Assembly: GCA_029237695.1 (NCBI GenBank)
Contig: CM055280.1
Span: 31,964,616-32,028,615 of the forward strand
DNA from: Conchocele bisecta
Taxonomy: Eukaryota; Mollusca; Bivalvia; Lucinida; Thyasiridae
Length of the DNA stretch: 64,000 bases
Direction of reading: 5' to 3'
Part shown: in pieces, positions 22,181 through 32,985 of the stretch
How positions within the stretch are numbered: position 1 is the stretch's first letter
Layout of the letters: each line of letters begins with the position of its first letter
Made by a program: the position numbers and the translations under genes
The notes under the pieces: model-generated
The model's database searches: none
Told to the model about the DNA's origin: nothing
The model's input: the letters and a program-made list of their open reading frames with translations, nothing else

Positions 22181-22437
22181 TGGCTGTGATTGAAGAAATG
22201 GGCTTATGGAATTTGTGACTAGTGTAGCTCCTGATCAAATAGCACACTCTCCTGATCAAAAAGCACACTCCTGTAGCCAGATAACGATCGGAGTTGCTTG
22301 TTACAAGTATGGTGTTTTTCTTCATTGATGAAATGGTGAACAGTGCAGATCCTGATCAGCCTTTGTGGATGCACAGGTTGATCTGGATCTTCACTGGTCG
22401 CAAAACCCATTAGCCCCATTTCTCCAGTCACAGCCAT
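22181..22437. mobile_element. Full-length GTGACTGGAG family element (best copy)
   Basis: The left end is TGGCTGTGATTGAAGAAATG and the right end CCCATTTCTCCAGTCACAGC. Both are followed inward by GACTAGTGTAGCTCC / CTTCACTGGTCGC. The interior has GATCAAATAGCACACTC, GTAGCCAGATAACGATCG and GGTGAACAGTGCAGATCCTG. A 22-base internal word (CTCCTGATCAAA-type) is duplicated. No open frame is conserved among copies. Confidence 0.8.
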
Positions 22438-22659
22438 ATATACGTAGATACAAATGTAGGCAATGATAACAAACAGAAAATATATGTTAAGACAAACGTT
22501 TATTTAATAACAAATCTGGACAGTTTTTTAAATGGAGTGCATGTACAAAACATTATATCGTGTTTTATATATTTTCTACAGATCACTTCACAATTCACGT
22601 TTTTTCCCAAGCTGTATGCATTATCAGTAATGATTTTGTGTTCCGCAAATCACTGAAAG

Positions 22660-22870
22660 GTACATGCCCACTCAGTAGGAACCACATGTTCTTTATAGGA
22701 ATTAATTAAGTGTGTAATTGTGTCACTGATCCACCAGTTCTAAAAATTACCAGTGCCCGCTATACAGATACTAATCATTTAGTAATATTTATTTTATGAT
22801 AGTGACTTGCGGTGGTATCAGGCTATTTTCATATGCAAATGAGGCATGATTGAGTTTTCTCTTTGGTAGT
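22660..22870 (-). repeat. Dispersed repeat, copy in minus orientation
   Basis: Read on the minus strand it matches 34480-34835 and 38660-39005: TCATTTGCATATGAAAATAGCC, TGATACCACC, CACTATCATAAA, TTACTAAATGATTA and AATTACACACTTAATTAATTCC. Length varies between copies and I see no terminal repeats. Confidence 0.6.
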
Positions 22871-22968
22871 TTCTATGCATTATGAATTTATTCCACGTTT
22901 GTCAGATCATAGATATTGTAATACGATTATAAAATAAGACAGAGAAAAATGCAAACACTGCAAACTAA

Positions 22969-23483
22969 TGTCTGTTCCACGTTTTTGTGCCGACGAACTT
23001 TTGGCTATTAAACACATTAAATCTATAAAATATTTAAATGTAAGTACTTTTTAGTGAATAACAAAAATGTCACCCACTCAAAATCTTTTTATTTGATGAT
23101 GATTTTATTGCGAAAACACAATTTTCCTATGGGAATTTAATATGGTGGAAAATAAAGTGAATGAGCTGCAGGAATAGTCGATAACATTCGGAAATTGACT
23201 CCGAAACCTGTCTAGATAGGTTGAAAATTATGAAACTAAGAAAGATTTGGAAAATCGGTCCACTATTTCTGAAAGTATAAACATGTCCCCATGTTAAATC
23301 CTCATAGACCTGTGAAGATGTCTATGGGAATTTAACATGGGGAAATTCATTTTTCATAATAAAATCAATATTGGACCAATATCATTCTTAAATGTTCATA
23401 ACATTTAATATTATCAAACAAAAACTATTGTTTTTGCATTGTTTATATAGCCGTACAATTTGGGCAGGTTCCGTGAAACAGAC
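22969..23483. mobile_element. TIR element, CTGTCTGTTTCACGAAACC family
   Basis: The right end (TTGGGCAGGTTCCGTGAAACAGAC) is well kept and the left end (GTCTGTTCCACG..TGCCGAC) decayed. The interior has a hairpin at about 23285-23345 in which CCCCATGTTAAATCCTCATAGAC faces GTCTATGGGAATTTAACATGGGG. Confidence 0.7.
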
Positions 23484-23489
23484 AATACA

Positions 23490-23930
23490 CATATATATTA
23501 TTTTTTGTATTTACAGCTGAACGGAGTCTGAATATCATAATCACCACAAGTGGGTTAATCGAAAACACCAACAAGTTTGAAGATGCATGTTAACGTTGCA
23601 GAAGATTTCATACAACATTCAAAAATAAATTGTAAAGTTTCCTCTGAAAAGTGAAAAATGCAGCGAATTCCGATTACACATGTTTTGTCGCGTTTTTGCT
23701 TCTGGTGATATTTGTGTAATTAAGAAATAAACATATTTTCACAAGTACATAGTAAGCTAATTAGATCCATGTGTATATCTATAATATCATGGAGCGGTCA
23801 ACAAATTTGTCGTGATTTATTTTTTTACCAAAATAATGTTTGGCATTTGTGCAAAGTCCCACTGGATGGATTGATAAATACGTCAGGCTCGGTTCAGTAT
23901 CTCTGATTATTTGACTCTCATGAATATACA
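23490..23930. other. AT-rich DNA, nothing recognised
   Basis: No exon or named repeat is visible. Confidence 0.45.
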
Positions 23931-23959
23931 TGTATGGTACACCATGTTAATAGTCCTTG

Positions 23960-24160
23960 TCCCATAACACACCCATAGTCTCGGTGATTTCCTCAAAATA
24001 TTGTGAGAACAATGCTTTGTATAACAATGAGTGTGTGATAACTGGCTTCGTCTGCATGTACGAGGGGATAATCCGCGAACTAAATAAATATTTTGCTCGC
24101 GGATTATCGCCTCATACTGGCGGACGATCCGTTCTCTAAGAACTGAGTATTGCATATATG
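23960..24160. repeat. Fold-back repeat with a GATAATCCGCGA hairpin
   Basis: GGGGATAATCCGCGA faces TCGCGGATTATCGCC across a short AT-rich loop at 24063-24111. A related arrangement, GATATAATCCG..CGGATTATCTCC, is at 29083-29128 with the same flanking words (TCTGCATGTAC, GGCGGACGA..GTTCTCT). Both are members of one small inverted-repeat family. Confidence 0.6.
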
Positions 24161-24475
24161 AAGCTGCTACAAAGACATACACGATCATCGGTGCAACCCG
24201 TCTCAATGGCAATTTGTGCAATCACACAAATCCGAAAGAGCCATCTAATCGCGTTCTACATGGTATGTCAGAGTTTCAATATAGAGGATATTTATATTTT
24301 TGCACGAATATGTAATACATGTCGTGTGAATTGTTCATAGTTTCACGAGAATTTAGGCACGAGTGAAATATGGACAGTTCACACCACGAGATGAGCATAT
24401 AGTTCATATTCGTTGTATATGAATATTCTATTTTTTAATATATACACCACCAAGCAATATTTTTAGTCATTTTTG

Positions 24476-26930
24476 TCGCGCCCGCTTGCGGAAAGCGCGA
24501 TATAGTCGGCCGTTTGGCGTACGTACGTACGTGTGTCCGGTTAATGTTTTTGGTTAAGCTGTAAGGTTAAGTTTTTTGGTTAAAGTGTTTGGTTAAGTTC
24601 TTTGGTTAAAGTTTTTGGTTAAGTTTTTTGGTTAAGTTGTTTGGTTAAGTTTTTTGGTTAAAGTTTTTGGTTAAATTCTTTGGTTAAAGTTTCTGTTTAA
24701 GTTTTTTGGTTAAGTTGTTTGGTTAAGTTTTGTTAATTGTTTTTTGGTTAAAGATTTTATTTTGGTTAAAGTTTTTCGTTATACTATATCTCTGCAACTG
24801 CTTTGCCCATTACCTTGAAACTTCACATGGGTGTTTATCATCATCTATATTTTCATTCTTCTACCCCCATCCCGTGCGGCCCCTGTGCCCAATGTCAAGG
24901 TCAAATTACTTTGAAGTTTTTGGTTAAGTTTTTTGGTTAAAGTTTTTGGTTAAGTTTTTTGGTTAAGTTTTTTGGTTAAAGTTTTTCGTTATACTATATC
25001 TCTGCAACTGCTTTGCCCATTACCTTGAAACTTCATATGGGTGTTTATCATCATCTATATTTTTATTCTACCCCCTCCTCCTGCGCGGCTGCCCAATGTC
25101 AAGGTCAAATTACTTTGAAATTTTTGGTTAAGTTTTTTGGTTAAAGTTTTTGGTTGGTAAGTTGGTTAAGTTTATTGGTTAAAGTTTTTCGTTATACTAT
25201 ATCTCTGCAACTGCTTTGCCCATTACCTTGAAACTTCATATGGGTGTTTATCATCATCTATATTTTCATTCTACCCCCCTCCCGTGCGACCCTGTGCCCA
25301 ATGTCAAGGTCAAATTACTTTGAAGTTTTTGGTTAAGTTCTTTGGTTAAAGTTTTTGGTTAAGTTTTTTTTTTTTTTTTGGTTATTTTTTGGTTAAAGTT
25401 TTTGGTTAAGTTCTTTGGTTAAAGTTTTTGGTTAAGTTTTTTTGGTTAAGCTTGTTGTTAAAGTTTTTCGTTATACTATATCTCTGCAACTGCTTTGCCC
25501 ATTACCTTGAAACTTCACATGGGTGTTTATCATCATCTATATATTTTCATTCACTACCCCCTCCCGTGCGGCCCCTGTGCCCAATGTCAAGGTCAAATTA
25601 CTTTGAAGTTTTTGGTTAAGTTCTTTGGTTAAAGTTTTTGGTTAAGTTTTTTGGTTAAAGTTTTTGGTTAAGTTCTTTGGTTAAAGTTTTTGGTTAAGTT
25701 TTTTGGTTAAAGTTTGTTGTTGTTGTTAAAGTTTTTCGTTATACTATATCTCTGCAACTGCTTTGCCCATTACCTTGAAACTTCACATGGGTGTTTATCA
25801 TCATCTATATTTTCATTCTACCCCCCTCCCGTGCGGCCCCTGTGCCCAATGTCAAGGTCAAATTACTTTGAAGTTTTTGGTTAAGTTCTTTGGTTAAAGT
25901 TTTTGGTTAACTTTTTTGGTTAAGTTTTTTGGTTAAAGTTTTTGGTTAAGTTTCTTGGTTAAAGTTTTTCGTTATACTATATCTCTGCAACTGCTTTGCC
26001 CATTACCTTCAAACTTCACATGGGTATTTATCTTCATCTATAATTTCATTCTACCCCCCCTCCCGTGCGGCCCCTGTGCCCAATGTCAAGGTCAAATTAC
26101 TTTGAATTTTTAGGTTAAGTTGTTTGGTTAAGTTGTTTGGTTAAGTTTTTTGGTTAAGTTTTTTGGTTAAAGTTTTTCCCCTGTGCCCAATGTCAAGGTC
26201 AAATTACTTTGAAGTTTTTGGTTAAGTTCTTTGGTTAAAGTTTTTGGTTAACTTTTTTGGTTAAGTTTTTTGATTAAAGTTTTTGGTTAAGTTTCTTGGT
26301 TAAAGTTTTTCGTTATACTATATCTCGGCAACTGCTTTGCCCATTACCTTCAAACTTCACATGGGTGTTTATCATCATCTATATTTTCATTCTACCCCCC
26401 TCCCGTGCGGCCCCTGTGCCCAATGTCAAGGTCAAATTACTTTGAAGTTTTAGGTTAAGTTGTTTGGTTAAGTTTTTTGGTTAAGTTTTTTGGTTAAAGT
26501 TTGTCCCCTGTGCCCAATGTCAAGGTCAAATTACTTTGAAGTTTTTGGTTAAGTTTTTAGGTTAAGTTTTTTGGTTAAAGTTTTTCGTTATACTATATCT
26601 CTGCAACTGCTTTGCCCATTACCTTGAAACTTCACATGGGTGTTTATCATCATCTATATTTTCATTCTACCCCCTCCCGTGCGGCCCCTGTGCCCAATGT
26701 CAAGGTCAAATTACTTTGAAGTTTTTGGTTAATGTTTTTTTCGCGCCCGCTTGCGGAAAGCGTGATATAGTCGGCACTTTGGCGTACGTACGTGTGTCCG
26801 GTTAAACTTTTTGGTTAAATTTTTTGGTTAAGTATTTTGGTTAAAGTTTTTCGTTATACTATATCTCTTTTTTTAGTGTCCATGCCTCGCCACAAGGCGC
26901 GACATGCAGGCCGCGGCCATCTAGTTTAGA
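24476..26930. mobile_element. Long pearl-like array with TTGGTTAAG minisatellite
   Basis: Eight core units carry CGTTATACTATATCTCTGC, AACTGCTTTGCCCATTACC, TTGAAACTTCACATGGGTG, TGTGCCCAATGTCAAGG and TCAAATTACTTTGAAG. They are separated by variable runs of a TTTTTGGTTAAG minisatellite. The left end holds GTCGCGCCCGCTTGCGGAAAG and a CGTACGTACGTACG tract. A second copy of this end occurs at 26739. The right end is a GGCGCGACATGCAGG..GGCCGCGGCCATCTAG terminus. The repeated short peptides here are shadows of the core unit. Array expansion, including re-duplication of a partial core (26173, 26505), makes it longer than other family members in the window. Confidence 0.7.
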
Positions 26931-27375
26931 CACTAGTCTATAGAAGACGTGTATTGGCGTTTACAGCCTAACTTAGCTTGGCAGGTGAGCACATAGAATG
27001 CAGATACCAAGGAAGTACTGACATTCCACATTTTCAGTTTTGGAAGGTGTCGTATTTATAAATATAGATACCGGAACTACTGATACCTCACCGGGAATTG
27101 TTGATTTTCATTGATTTCTTGTTTAATGAAATAGCCCAAACAAACTGATGCGCCAAATGGTATTATATTCAGACATCGCGCAGATATACCTGAATCGTGT
27201 TTGATGAATTATTGTGCATTTGTCTTGGTAGACATCTCTAAAATGTTACTACGCAATACAACTATTACACGGTCACACGCGCGGTGGGAAGTGTGCGTCA
27301 CGCGCACGTGCTATTTAAACCCGCTTCGACCGACGTTTTCCAAAATACCTCAGAAACTACTAAATCAAGTTCATG
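26931..27375. other. No gene recognised
   Basis: This interval holds a small CACGCGCGGTGGG / GTGCGTCACGCGCACGTG GC-rich patch and no supported exon. Confidence 0.4.
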
Positions 27376-27381
27376 CAATAA

Positions 27382-27720
27382 CCTAAGAAGATGTACGATA
27401 TTTTTATGAAACATATGTACAGAAACTATGATACTTTCTGTAAATGATGTCGAAAGTTGACGAAATCTTCATATATATAGCAAATGCGAAATTCTATTAT
27501 AGAATTCCGCATTTGCTCTGAAGATTTTGTGAATTTTCGACATCATTTACGAAACTGTCACACGTTCTGTAAATGACTTCGAAAGTTGAAATCTGTATCG
27601 CAAGTGCGGAATTCAATTCTAAGGATTTTGTCAACTTTCGATATCATTTACGGAAAATATCGTAACTATTGTTTATGAGACATCGCACATCTTCTTAGGC
27701 ACAAAATCATATGGCTTGTC
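27382..27720. mobile_element. Large fold-back element, CCTAAGAAGATGTG family
   Basis: The left end CCTAAGAAGATGTACGATA faces CATCGCACATCTTCTTAGG on the right. Inside are two further pairs: GTAAATGATGTCGAAAGTTGAC with its complement, and GCAAATGCGAAATTC facing GAATTCCGCATTTGC across a tiny loop at 27481-27518. The copy therefore contains palindromes within a palindrome, and one arm appears duplicated. Confidence 0.75.
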
Positions 27721-27990
27721 TCAGATATGTAGCCATCCCGGAGTTCTTTCGGGAAAACTTGCTTGAGTTTTCTCGCAACGGCGCCAGCTGTGAGTGTGAC
27801 GTCATCGACTTGTGGATACTACTTATTGTACCGGTGTGTCAACTGTAAGATATTCTGGAAAATATACGTCGAATGGCGCCTATATAGCAGGTGTGCCTGA
27901 TGTTCACTGACCTCCGTGACACATACTTCAATCACTGAGTTCATATGTCTGCAGTAGCAACGTTAGTCCTTACAATACTATACTAAATTT

Positions 27991-28146
27991 TCTCGTCTGC
28001 ATTTTTTTTTTTCATTTTCCATTTTATCTCCAAAAAACATGTTTTTTTCAGCACGTTAGAATCATTACCAATGGAAATGATTCTAAGGTGCTGTGAAACC
28101 ATGTTAGTATTGAGAAAGAAGACATATGAACCACGATCAGACGACA
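27991..28146. mobile_element. Hairpin MITE, TGTCGTCTGC family
   Basis: The ends are TCTCGTCTGC and GATCAGACGACA. The central stem CAGCACGTTAGAATCATT faces AATGATTCTAAGGTGCTG with a short ACCAATGGA loop region. Confidence 0.75.
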
Positions 28147-28451
28147 ATTATCGTGACCCGCATTGTAAGAGTTAGCGTATACTGCTGTTTGCTCCAGCGA
28201 CCATGTGTACAGCAAAAAATACCATAGGTAGATGTAATTGTACGTATAAACGCCTATATCCGTTGCTGTTTTTTTTTCACGAAAATGTAATTTGTCCCGA
28301 AAAATGATTTTCGTGAAAACATGGCCGCTTTTAATCACCGGTAAATGGTGTTAACGATTATTGTAAGATCCTATGGGTCAACGTAGGAAAATACATTCTT
28401 ACACTTCATAGAAGGACCAAACAATACTATTGAAGCAAATAACACATACAT

Positions 28452-28963
28452 GCTGTTTCACGACAATTGCCAACATTTTACACGGCCATCTAAACAATGC
28501 AAAAACAATATTTTTTTCTATATTTTTTAAATTTTATCAAAATTTAAGAAATAGCCTTCTTTTTATTTCGTGAAAATTGGTCAAATATTGATTCAAGATT
28601 GTATTACGAAAAATAGATTTGTCTTTTTTTTTTGAAAATTGACTCCGAAACCTGGGTAGATAGCTTGGATATGATCTAACTAAGAAAACAAGTTAAATTT
28701 TGAACATTGGTCCAGTATTTCTGAAATTCAAAAAGTTTCCCCATATTAAATCCCCATAGACATCTTCACTCCGTGAAGATGTCTATAGCGATTTAACATG
28801 GGGAAATTTCTTTTCGCAATAAAATAAATATTTTACCAAATTTAAAGAAATAAATAGAAGGCTCATTCTTAAATTTTCCTTTAATTTAATATTATGGAAA
28901 AAAATATTGTTTTTGAATTGTTTATATAGCCGTAAAATTTGGGCAGCTTTCGTGAAACAGACA
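28452..28963. mobile_element. TIR element, CTGTCTGTTTCACGAAACC family
   Basis: The left end TGCTGTTTCACGACAATTGCC and right end TTTCGTGAAACAGACA are inverted, each followed by the TTTTAC.CGGC and ACAATGCAAAAACAAT words. A strong internal hairpin at about 28735-28808 pairs TTTCCCCATATTAAATCC and CATAGACATCTTCAC with their complements. Confidence 0.75.
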
Positions 28964-28989
28964 TTAATATATATTATTTAACCCACATC

Positions 28990-29160
28990 GTCCATATGCA
29001 CGATTTGCGTCTCCACATGTACAGAGTACTGCTGCTATAGGATAAATGTTTCAACACGATTACAAGTATCCGCGTGTATGAGATATAATCCGTTTGATAA
29101 ATCTCACGGATTATCTCCACATATGGACGGACGAACCATGTTCTCTGCAGCTATGCCATC
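28990..29160. repeat. Second copy of the GATAATCCG fold-back
   Basis: Partner of 23960-24160. The core pair ATAATCCGTTTGATAAATC / CACGGATTATCTCC and the flanks TCTCCACATGTAC and GGACGGACGAACCATG are shared. Confidence 0.5.
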
Positions 29161-29169
29161 AGATAACCC

Positions 29170-30105
29170 CAAAATGCAGTTTACGACATTAGATTAGTGC
29201 CCAGTCTGCTAGTACACAAGTACTTCAGATACCACCTTTATTGGAATACAATGAGTGGCCAAAAGATTTGAATCGTCCATTGTTATCAGGAAACGAATTC
29301 CTTCATACTGGACATTGCAGGATACACGTATATGTACTGTCTACATTTCTAAGGTACATTTTCTGATATACTATTGAGTTCCTATGTTTTGTTACAAACG
29401 CAATGAATAAATATTGATAGTGCCATAGCGCTGCGCATTTCAAGTCCCTCTCTCTCTAATTGCCGTTAAGATTCATTAAATATATTCGCCCCACGTGTGT
29501 GTTTGAAATCATTAATCTTCACGACACGTGCCTGACAGAGAACGTCGCTGTTCACGATTTGCGACAATATAATGTCAAGGAAAATGCAAGTTAATTTTCA
29601 CGCTTTTTTCTAGGTTCATGTTTGCAGATTACAGGTACTGAAATGCAAACATAAATAACAAAACCGTCTGTTGCGCATATTTGTGTAACCAAAACATTTG
29701 GTCAGTTTGAAATGTTCGTGGAGCCCTTCGTCAACGTTTCTAGCACATATTGCCAGCAATTCCAATCCACAAGCAAGCAATTTGATTGTCTGATCTGAAG
29801 CACAGCTCAGGCTCAGCCAATTAAGCTGGTTGATTTCAAGCACAGTATTCAAATATTTTGAGAAAAAAAAGAAATTTACAAATATCTACCAGATTAGTAA
29901 AGGCGATAGTGTATATGTTCCCTATGTATATAGACATTAGCTTGGATACTTCCAACTGTTGAAACTATCAAGTCGATATTTTGGGGAGAACCATTCTCGA
30001 AATGCACATTAGAAAACAGCTCAAATTCTCATATACGCGCTCGAAAGTATTGTCGGATATCGGTATGGTAAAAAGTATCATTACATTTATAAATGTACAT
30101 ACTCG
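29170..30105. other. No gene recognised
   Basis: A dispersed-repeat fragment at 29775-29870 matches 11430-11510. A 78-codon minus-strand open frame (29616-29852) crosses it and has no splice support. Confidence 0.45.
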
Positions 30106-30111
30106 ATTAAA

Positions 30112-30551
30112 AAGGTGCATAATCACGTGGTTATAACAAAAACAACAGTGGCTGAAAGTGTTGAAATCTTGCCCACTCCAAAGTAAGTATTATTTGATAT
30201 TTTCCTTAATATGAAACGTATTTTGATGAAATATGGCCCAGCAAACGCGTCTTCATGAGCTGCATTTGGTGATCCAGGGAGTTCGGCACAGACTTATGAC
30301 GTTTTTGCGGAGAATTTATTTCCGTGTCTACCGACACGGAGATCGATTCTTCGCAAAAAAGGACAAAAGTTTATGCCAAAGTACAGGGACCACCAAAATG
30401 CAGCTTAACAAAGACGCGTTTGATGCGCCATATTTCATCAAAATCCGTTATGTAATAAGGACAATATAAAAGAATACGTACTTTGAATCGGATGGATTCT
30501 GGAAGTTTCAGTACGTGGTGTTGTCGTTAGTACCACGTGATCATACACCTT
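30112..30551. mobile_element. Complete fold-back element (AAGGT..ATCACGTGG family)
   Basis: Almost the full ~440 bp is two inverted arms. The ends AAGGTGCATAATCACGTGG and CCACGTGATCATACACCTT pair. Further in, AACGTATTTTGATGAAATATGG faces CCATATTTCATCAAAATCCG, GCAAACGCGTCTTCATGAGC faces GCTTAACAAAGACGCGTTTG, and the centre is GTGTCTACCGACAC. The 78-codon open frame inside is incidental. Confidence 0.85.
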
Positions 30552-30642
30552 GATTAATAGTTCGTACTAGTGTATAAGCAGTAGGACTTGGGTAACCAAT
30601 TGACCGCTTTAGCAAGCGTAGCTGACAGCTGAAGATACATAC

Positions 30643-30769
30643 TGTCGTCTGCTCTTTATTTTTATTTCATTTACTCTGGATCACGTGATAATTGTCTCAA
30701 GTGAAGACGATTTTCATGTGTGCAAGTGATGTTTTTGTTAAAAATTAAATAAAAAGCAACCGAAGACAC
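30643..30769. mobile_element. Diverged TGTCGTCTGC family element
   Basis: The ends are TGTCGTCTGCTCTT and CAACCGAAGACACA. The central hairpin is replaced by unrelated sequence, so identification rests on the ends alone. Confidence 0.45.
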
Positions 30770-30864
30770 AATTCGTATCTCGCCGTTTTAAATTGGTTAA
30801 ATGAGATGGTCATGTCGAACTGGCAACTCTGGGGTCACGTGACGCTGTCTGACGACGGCGGCGC

Positions 30865-32029
30865 TTACATGAAGTGAGCGATGCCGGCTGCAAGTAGCAA
30901 CACCATACTGCCGACAATGCTGGCGGCGGCGCTGTTACCGCTGCTACCGTCGCTACAGCTACAGCTACTCGTGGTGCCGCTGGCGCCGACGGAGATGCTC
31001 ATGATAACCATTACTGAAGTTTTGGAGCCCGCAGCGGCAGTGCCCGACCCAGCCCCGCCTCCGTTGTCGGTCACGGTGATTCCTAAATCGTAGCACTTGG
31101 TTAATGTGCTGTTCAGAGCCGCAGCCGTTTTGAACTCCTGTGTCGAAATCGCCCAATGGCCGTTGTTGCTACCCACTGAAACATACCCGTAAGTAAGGCA
31201 ACGTTTTATGCTACATAATACGGAATTCGGACGTGAATTTCATTGAAAATAATGCGGATTTGTTAACATTGCGCATTTACATTGAACTAGTGTCTCTCAC
31301 GGAACATATATTTCTAATGTAAATGACACGATGTTTATTCACATTGTTGATACCGCAGAAATGAGCAGTTTTCTATTTATTCAGGTTGAGAGGTGAATGG
31401 CAATGTTTAACGTCACAGGGAGACATCATCGATATCTCCATGTTTATTTGTGTTATCTAGGATCTCAGAAATGCTACTAAAAATTTAAGTCCAGTATAAC
31501 ATATGTAGTATAACATAATGTACTGTTATGTATTTGGTATGTAGTGTATTGCTGAAGAATGACTTCAGGTTGGTATTCTAAAGAATTGTGCACTTTATTA
31601 TAATAAACATATAGAAGACTGTTCACCGAGAGAGCGTATATGACAGTGGTACATGCACTTAGCAGAATAGCAGCAGTATATATATAGGTATCAAATACAG
31701 TAGGGTAGACAACTGCATGGTATGATGCAGTAGAGGCTTAAACAACATAGTGTATGAATGTGATGTTGCAACAACATGTAGGAAGGAATTAGCATATATT
31801 CCGGAGAATGCAATTTTCAAACTAACGTCAAACTCCATGCTATTTGTAAATTATATGTATAACTATACATGTAGAGAGATATTTCTTCATTGCATTTATA
31901 AATGTATTGGTCATATGATAGTGGGCTAAATTATATGTAAGTGTATCAAATACGTACTTATAGTAGTGCTGTAAGTACGAGTGTCGTCGGTGTTTGCGTC
32001 AGTATCCACAAACGTCTTCAACAGTGTTC
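30865..32029 (-). CDS. Cadherin-repeat protein, last two exons, GPI-type C-terminus (partial)
   Basis: Seen: a terminal exon (31175 down to the TAA at 30865-30867) follows a TATGTTTCAG acceptor. A 72-base exon (32029 to 31958) lies upstream between a TACTTTTACAG acceptor and a GTACGT donor. Both introns break the frame in phase 1, so the exons join cleanly. The joined peptide has DTDANTDDTRTYS, then GHWAISTQEFKTAAAL, then CYDLGITVTDNGG. This is the order expected in an extracellular cadherin repeat (calcium-binding Asp motif, TYS strand, G.w.I.t..., YxLxVtvtDnG). It is followed by a short Ser/Gly/Cys linker and the hydrophobic end IVGSMVLLLAAGIAHFM with no cytoplasmic tail, which suggests GPI anchoring. 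Inferred: a cell-surface adhesion or recognition protein on the outer membrane face. Upstream exons should lie to the right, beyond the gap. The classical catenin-binding tail is absent. Confidence 0.72.
31176..31957 (-). other. Intron of the cadherin-repeat gene
   Basis: Bounded by a GTACGTATTTG donor (minus strand, 31957) and a TATGTTTCAG acceptor (31176). The sequence is AT-rich with no named repeat. Confidence 0.65.
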
Positions 32030-32351
32030 CTGTAAAAGTAAAAGCATGTGGCATAACCCATTCATAGCCTTCCGTCACCACCCACCAATCACCATGTGCT
32101 GTTTATCCAACCAAGTGAATTGATTAGTGTATACAGCGTTACGTAATGCATACTGTGGGTCCTTCCGCTAAACAAACGAGTGCGCAAGGAAAGAACACTG
32201 AATTTGTTTAGCAGTAGGAACCAATCACCAGAGCGCATGGTTAAATACACATTTTCTTTTTTTACTACGATATTTTTTTATTTTTAAAGAAAACTAAAAT
32301 ATAACAATCGTAAATTATGTGACCCGTCCCAGGCAGAAAAGGACAATGGGT

Positions 32352-32485
32352 CCGTTTTACTAAACTTCGTATGACAAAAAAAATGTTCCTACGAAGATTT
32401 CTGTCCGTTTACTTCAACACATTAATCTGGTTCTTCACCGATGCTAATATTTGCCATGTAAGAGTTATTAATTTCACCAAGGATT
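32352..32485. mobile_element. Left arm of a CGTTTCACTAAACTTCG hairpin MITE, cut by the gap
   Basis: It begins CCGTTTTACTAAACTTCGTATGAC and then continues into the run of N. Complete copies are ~225 bp, so the right arm, if present, is inside the unsequenced gap. Confidence 0.55.
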
Positions 32486-32985
32486 NNNNNNNNNNNNNNN
32501 NNNNNNNNNNNNNNNNNNNNNNNNNNNNNNNNNNNNNNNNNNNNNNNNNNNNNNNNNNNNNNNNNNNNNNNNNNNNNNNNNNNNNNNNNNNNNNNNNNNN
32601 NNNNNNNNNNNNNNNNNNNNNNNNNNNNNNNNNNNNNNNNNNNNNNNNNNNNNNNNNNNNNNNNNNNNNNNNNNNNNNNNNNNNNNNNNNNNNNNNNNNN
32701 NNNNNNNNNNNNNNNNNNNNNNNNNNNNNNNNNNNNNNNNNNNNNNNNNNNNNNNNNNNNNNNNNNNNNNNNNNNNNNNNNNNNNNNNNNNNNNNNNNNN
32801 NNNNNNNNNNNNNNNNNNNNNNNNNNNNNNNNNNNNNNNNNNNNNNNNNNNNNNNNNNNNNNNNNNNNNNNNNNNNNNNNNNNNNNNNNNNNNNNNNNNN
32901 NNNNNNNNNNNNNNNNNNNNNNNNNNNNNNNNNNNNNNNNNNNNNNNNNNNNNNNNNNNNNNNNNNNNNNNNNNNNNNNNNNNNN
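32486..32985. other. Assembly gap of exactly 500 N
   Basis: The round length shows this is a placeholder gap of unknown true size. Open frames reported across it are artefacts. Upstream exons of the cadherin-repeat gene may lie inside or beyond it. Confidence 0.98.

Noticed and set aside
24730..25619. Repeated 63-65 codon frames (LKFFVILYLCNCFAHYLETSH)
   Set aside because: Translation of the tandem core repeat. Present on each unit and not conserved as a protein.
30881..31093. 70-codon plus-strand frame rich in Pro, Leu and Ala
   Set aside because: Antisense of the GC-rich cadherin terminal exon, which has splice-site and domain support.
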